Source: Alphaproteobacteria bacterium
GTDB taxonomy: Bacteria; Pseudomonadota; Alphaproteobacteria; Micavibrionales; UBA2020
Assembly (NCBI GenBank): GCA_016794125.1
Contig: JAEUKT010000003.1
Coordinates: 248,001-312,000 of the forward strand
Direction of reading: 5' to 3'
Length of the DNA stretch: 64,000 nucleotides
In this document: positions 63,847-64,000 of the stretch, in pieces
Numbering within the stretch: position 1 is the first letter of the stretch
Layout of the letters: every line of letters starts with the position of its first letter
Translations under genes and position numbers: made by a program
The notes under the pieces: generated by a model
What the model was told of the DNA's origin: nothing
Database searches by the model: none
Seen by the model: only the letters and a program-made list of their open reading frames with translations

Positions 63847-63876
63847 TTGATTTATAAGGCTTTTAAACCATATTAT
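63847..63876 (+). promoter_or_regulatory. Candidate sigma-70 promoter of erpA
   Basis: TTGATT, 18 bases, TATTAT, 73 bases before the erpA ATG, in the divergent space with dgt. Confidence 0.45.
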
Positions 63877-63948
63877 GCGGTAGAATTAAAGGATAATATG
63901 TCGCTTGGTTATGTTTAATATCGAAGCGAAAAACCGGAGGATTTGACC

Positions 63949-64000
63949 ATGCCCGATACCCCCCTGACCGCATCGCTCACCCTGACCGAAAGCGCCGTGA
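63949..64000 (+). CDS. erpA: Iron-sulfur cluster insertion protein, 5' end only
   Basis: Only 17 codons lie in the window, reading MPDTPLTASLTLTESAV, which fits the first strand of HesB/IscA/ErpA proteins. CGGAGG is eight bases before the ATG. The divergent neighbour dgt is the regular partner of erpA in alphaproteobacteria, which supports the call more than the short protein does. Confidence 0.6.
   Translation, partial: MPDTPLTASLTLTESAV

Overview
The window reads as a chromosomal segment of an alphaproteobacterium with moderately high GC. The evidence is a complete 14-subunit nuo operon in order nuoA to nuoN, a tig-clpP-lon-hup block, a sigma-54-driven glnB-glnA pair, and an erpA|dgt-argS-SPOR-mazG-nagZ-scpA-scpB-tatABC-serS-surE-pcm-nlpD string typical of that class. 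I cannot place it below class level. No integrase, transposase, phage gene, CRISPR array or rRNA is visible.

Layout. 1-15.6 kb: birA (cut by the window edge) and the whole complex I operon on the minus strand, with an extra SRPBCC gene between nuoF and nuoG, followed by tRNA-Asp. 15.9-28.9 kb: an accessory block bounded by tRNA-Asp and tRNA-Val. It holds a zinc-type cation diffusion facilitator, a four-gene minus-strand cluster (membrane protein, ClpB-like AAA+ with a degenerate first ATPase site, long helical TelA-like protein, vWA-like protein), two ankyrin proteins, a proline iminopeptidase and a YbaL-type cation/proton antiporter. 29-36.6 kb: hup, lon, an exported unknown, canonical clpP, a much enlarged ClpP paralogue, tig and tRNA-Leu; clpX is not where it usually sits. 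36.8-45.5 kb: exported MsrA and MsrB around an M23-like protein, a Gln-rich exported protein, parE, a yciA thioesterase coupled to a membrane-anchored unknown, glnA-glnB and tRNA-His. 45.6-50.9 kb: nnr, a 978-residue secreted protein with calcium-binding repeats and a cysteine-rich lysozyme-like domain, and an exported unknown. 50.9-64 kb: the nlpD to dgt gene string on the minus strand, then the start of erpA.

The best candidate for an undescribed system is the cluster at 17.1-24.0 kb. Its vWA, AAA+ and TelA-like parts recall Ter/TelA-type stress modules, it has a strong promoter with a perfect 14-bp palindrome over the -10, and it lies in a block that breaks the usual hup-nuo neighbourhood. 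Second is the enlarged ClpP next to canonical ClpP without clpX. Third is the secreted lysozyme-like protein. Functions for these three are inference from motifs and context; all similarity claims were made by eye.
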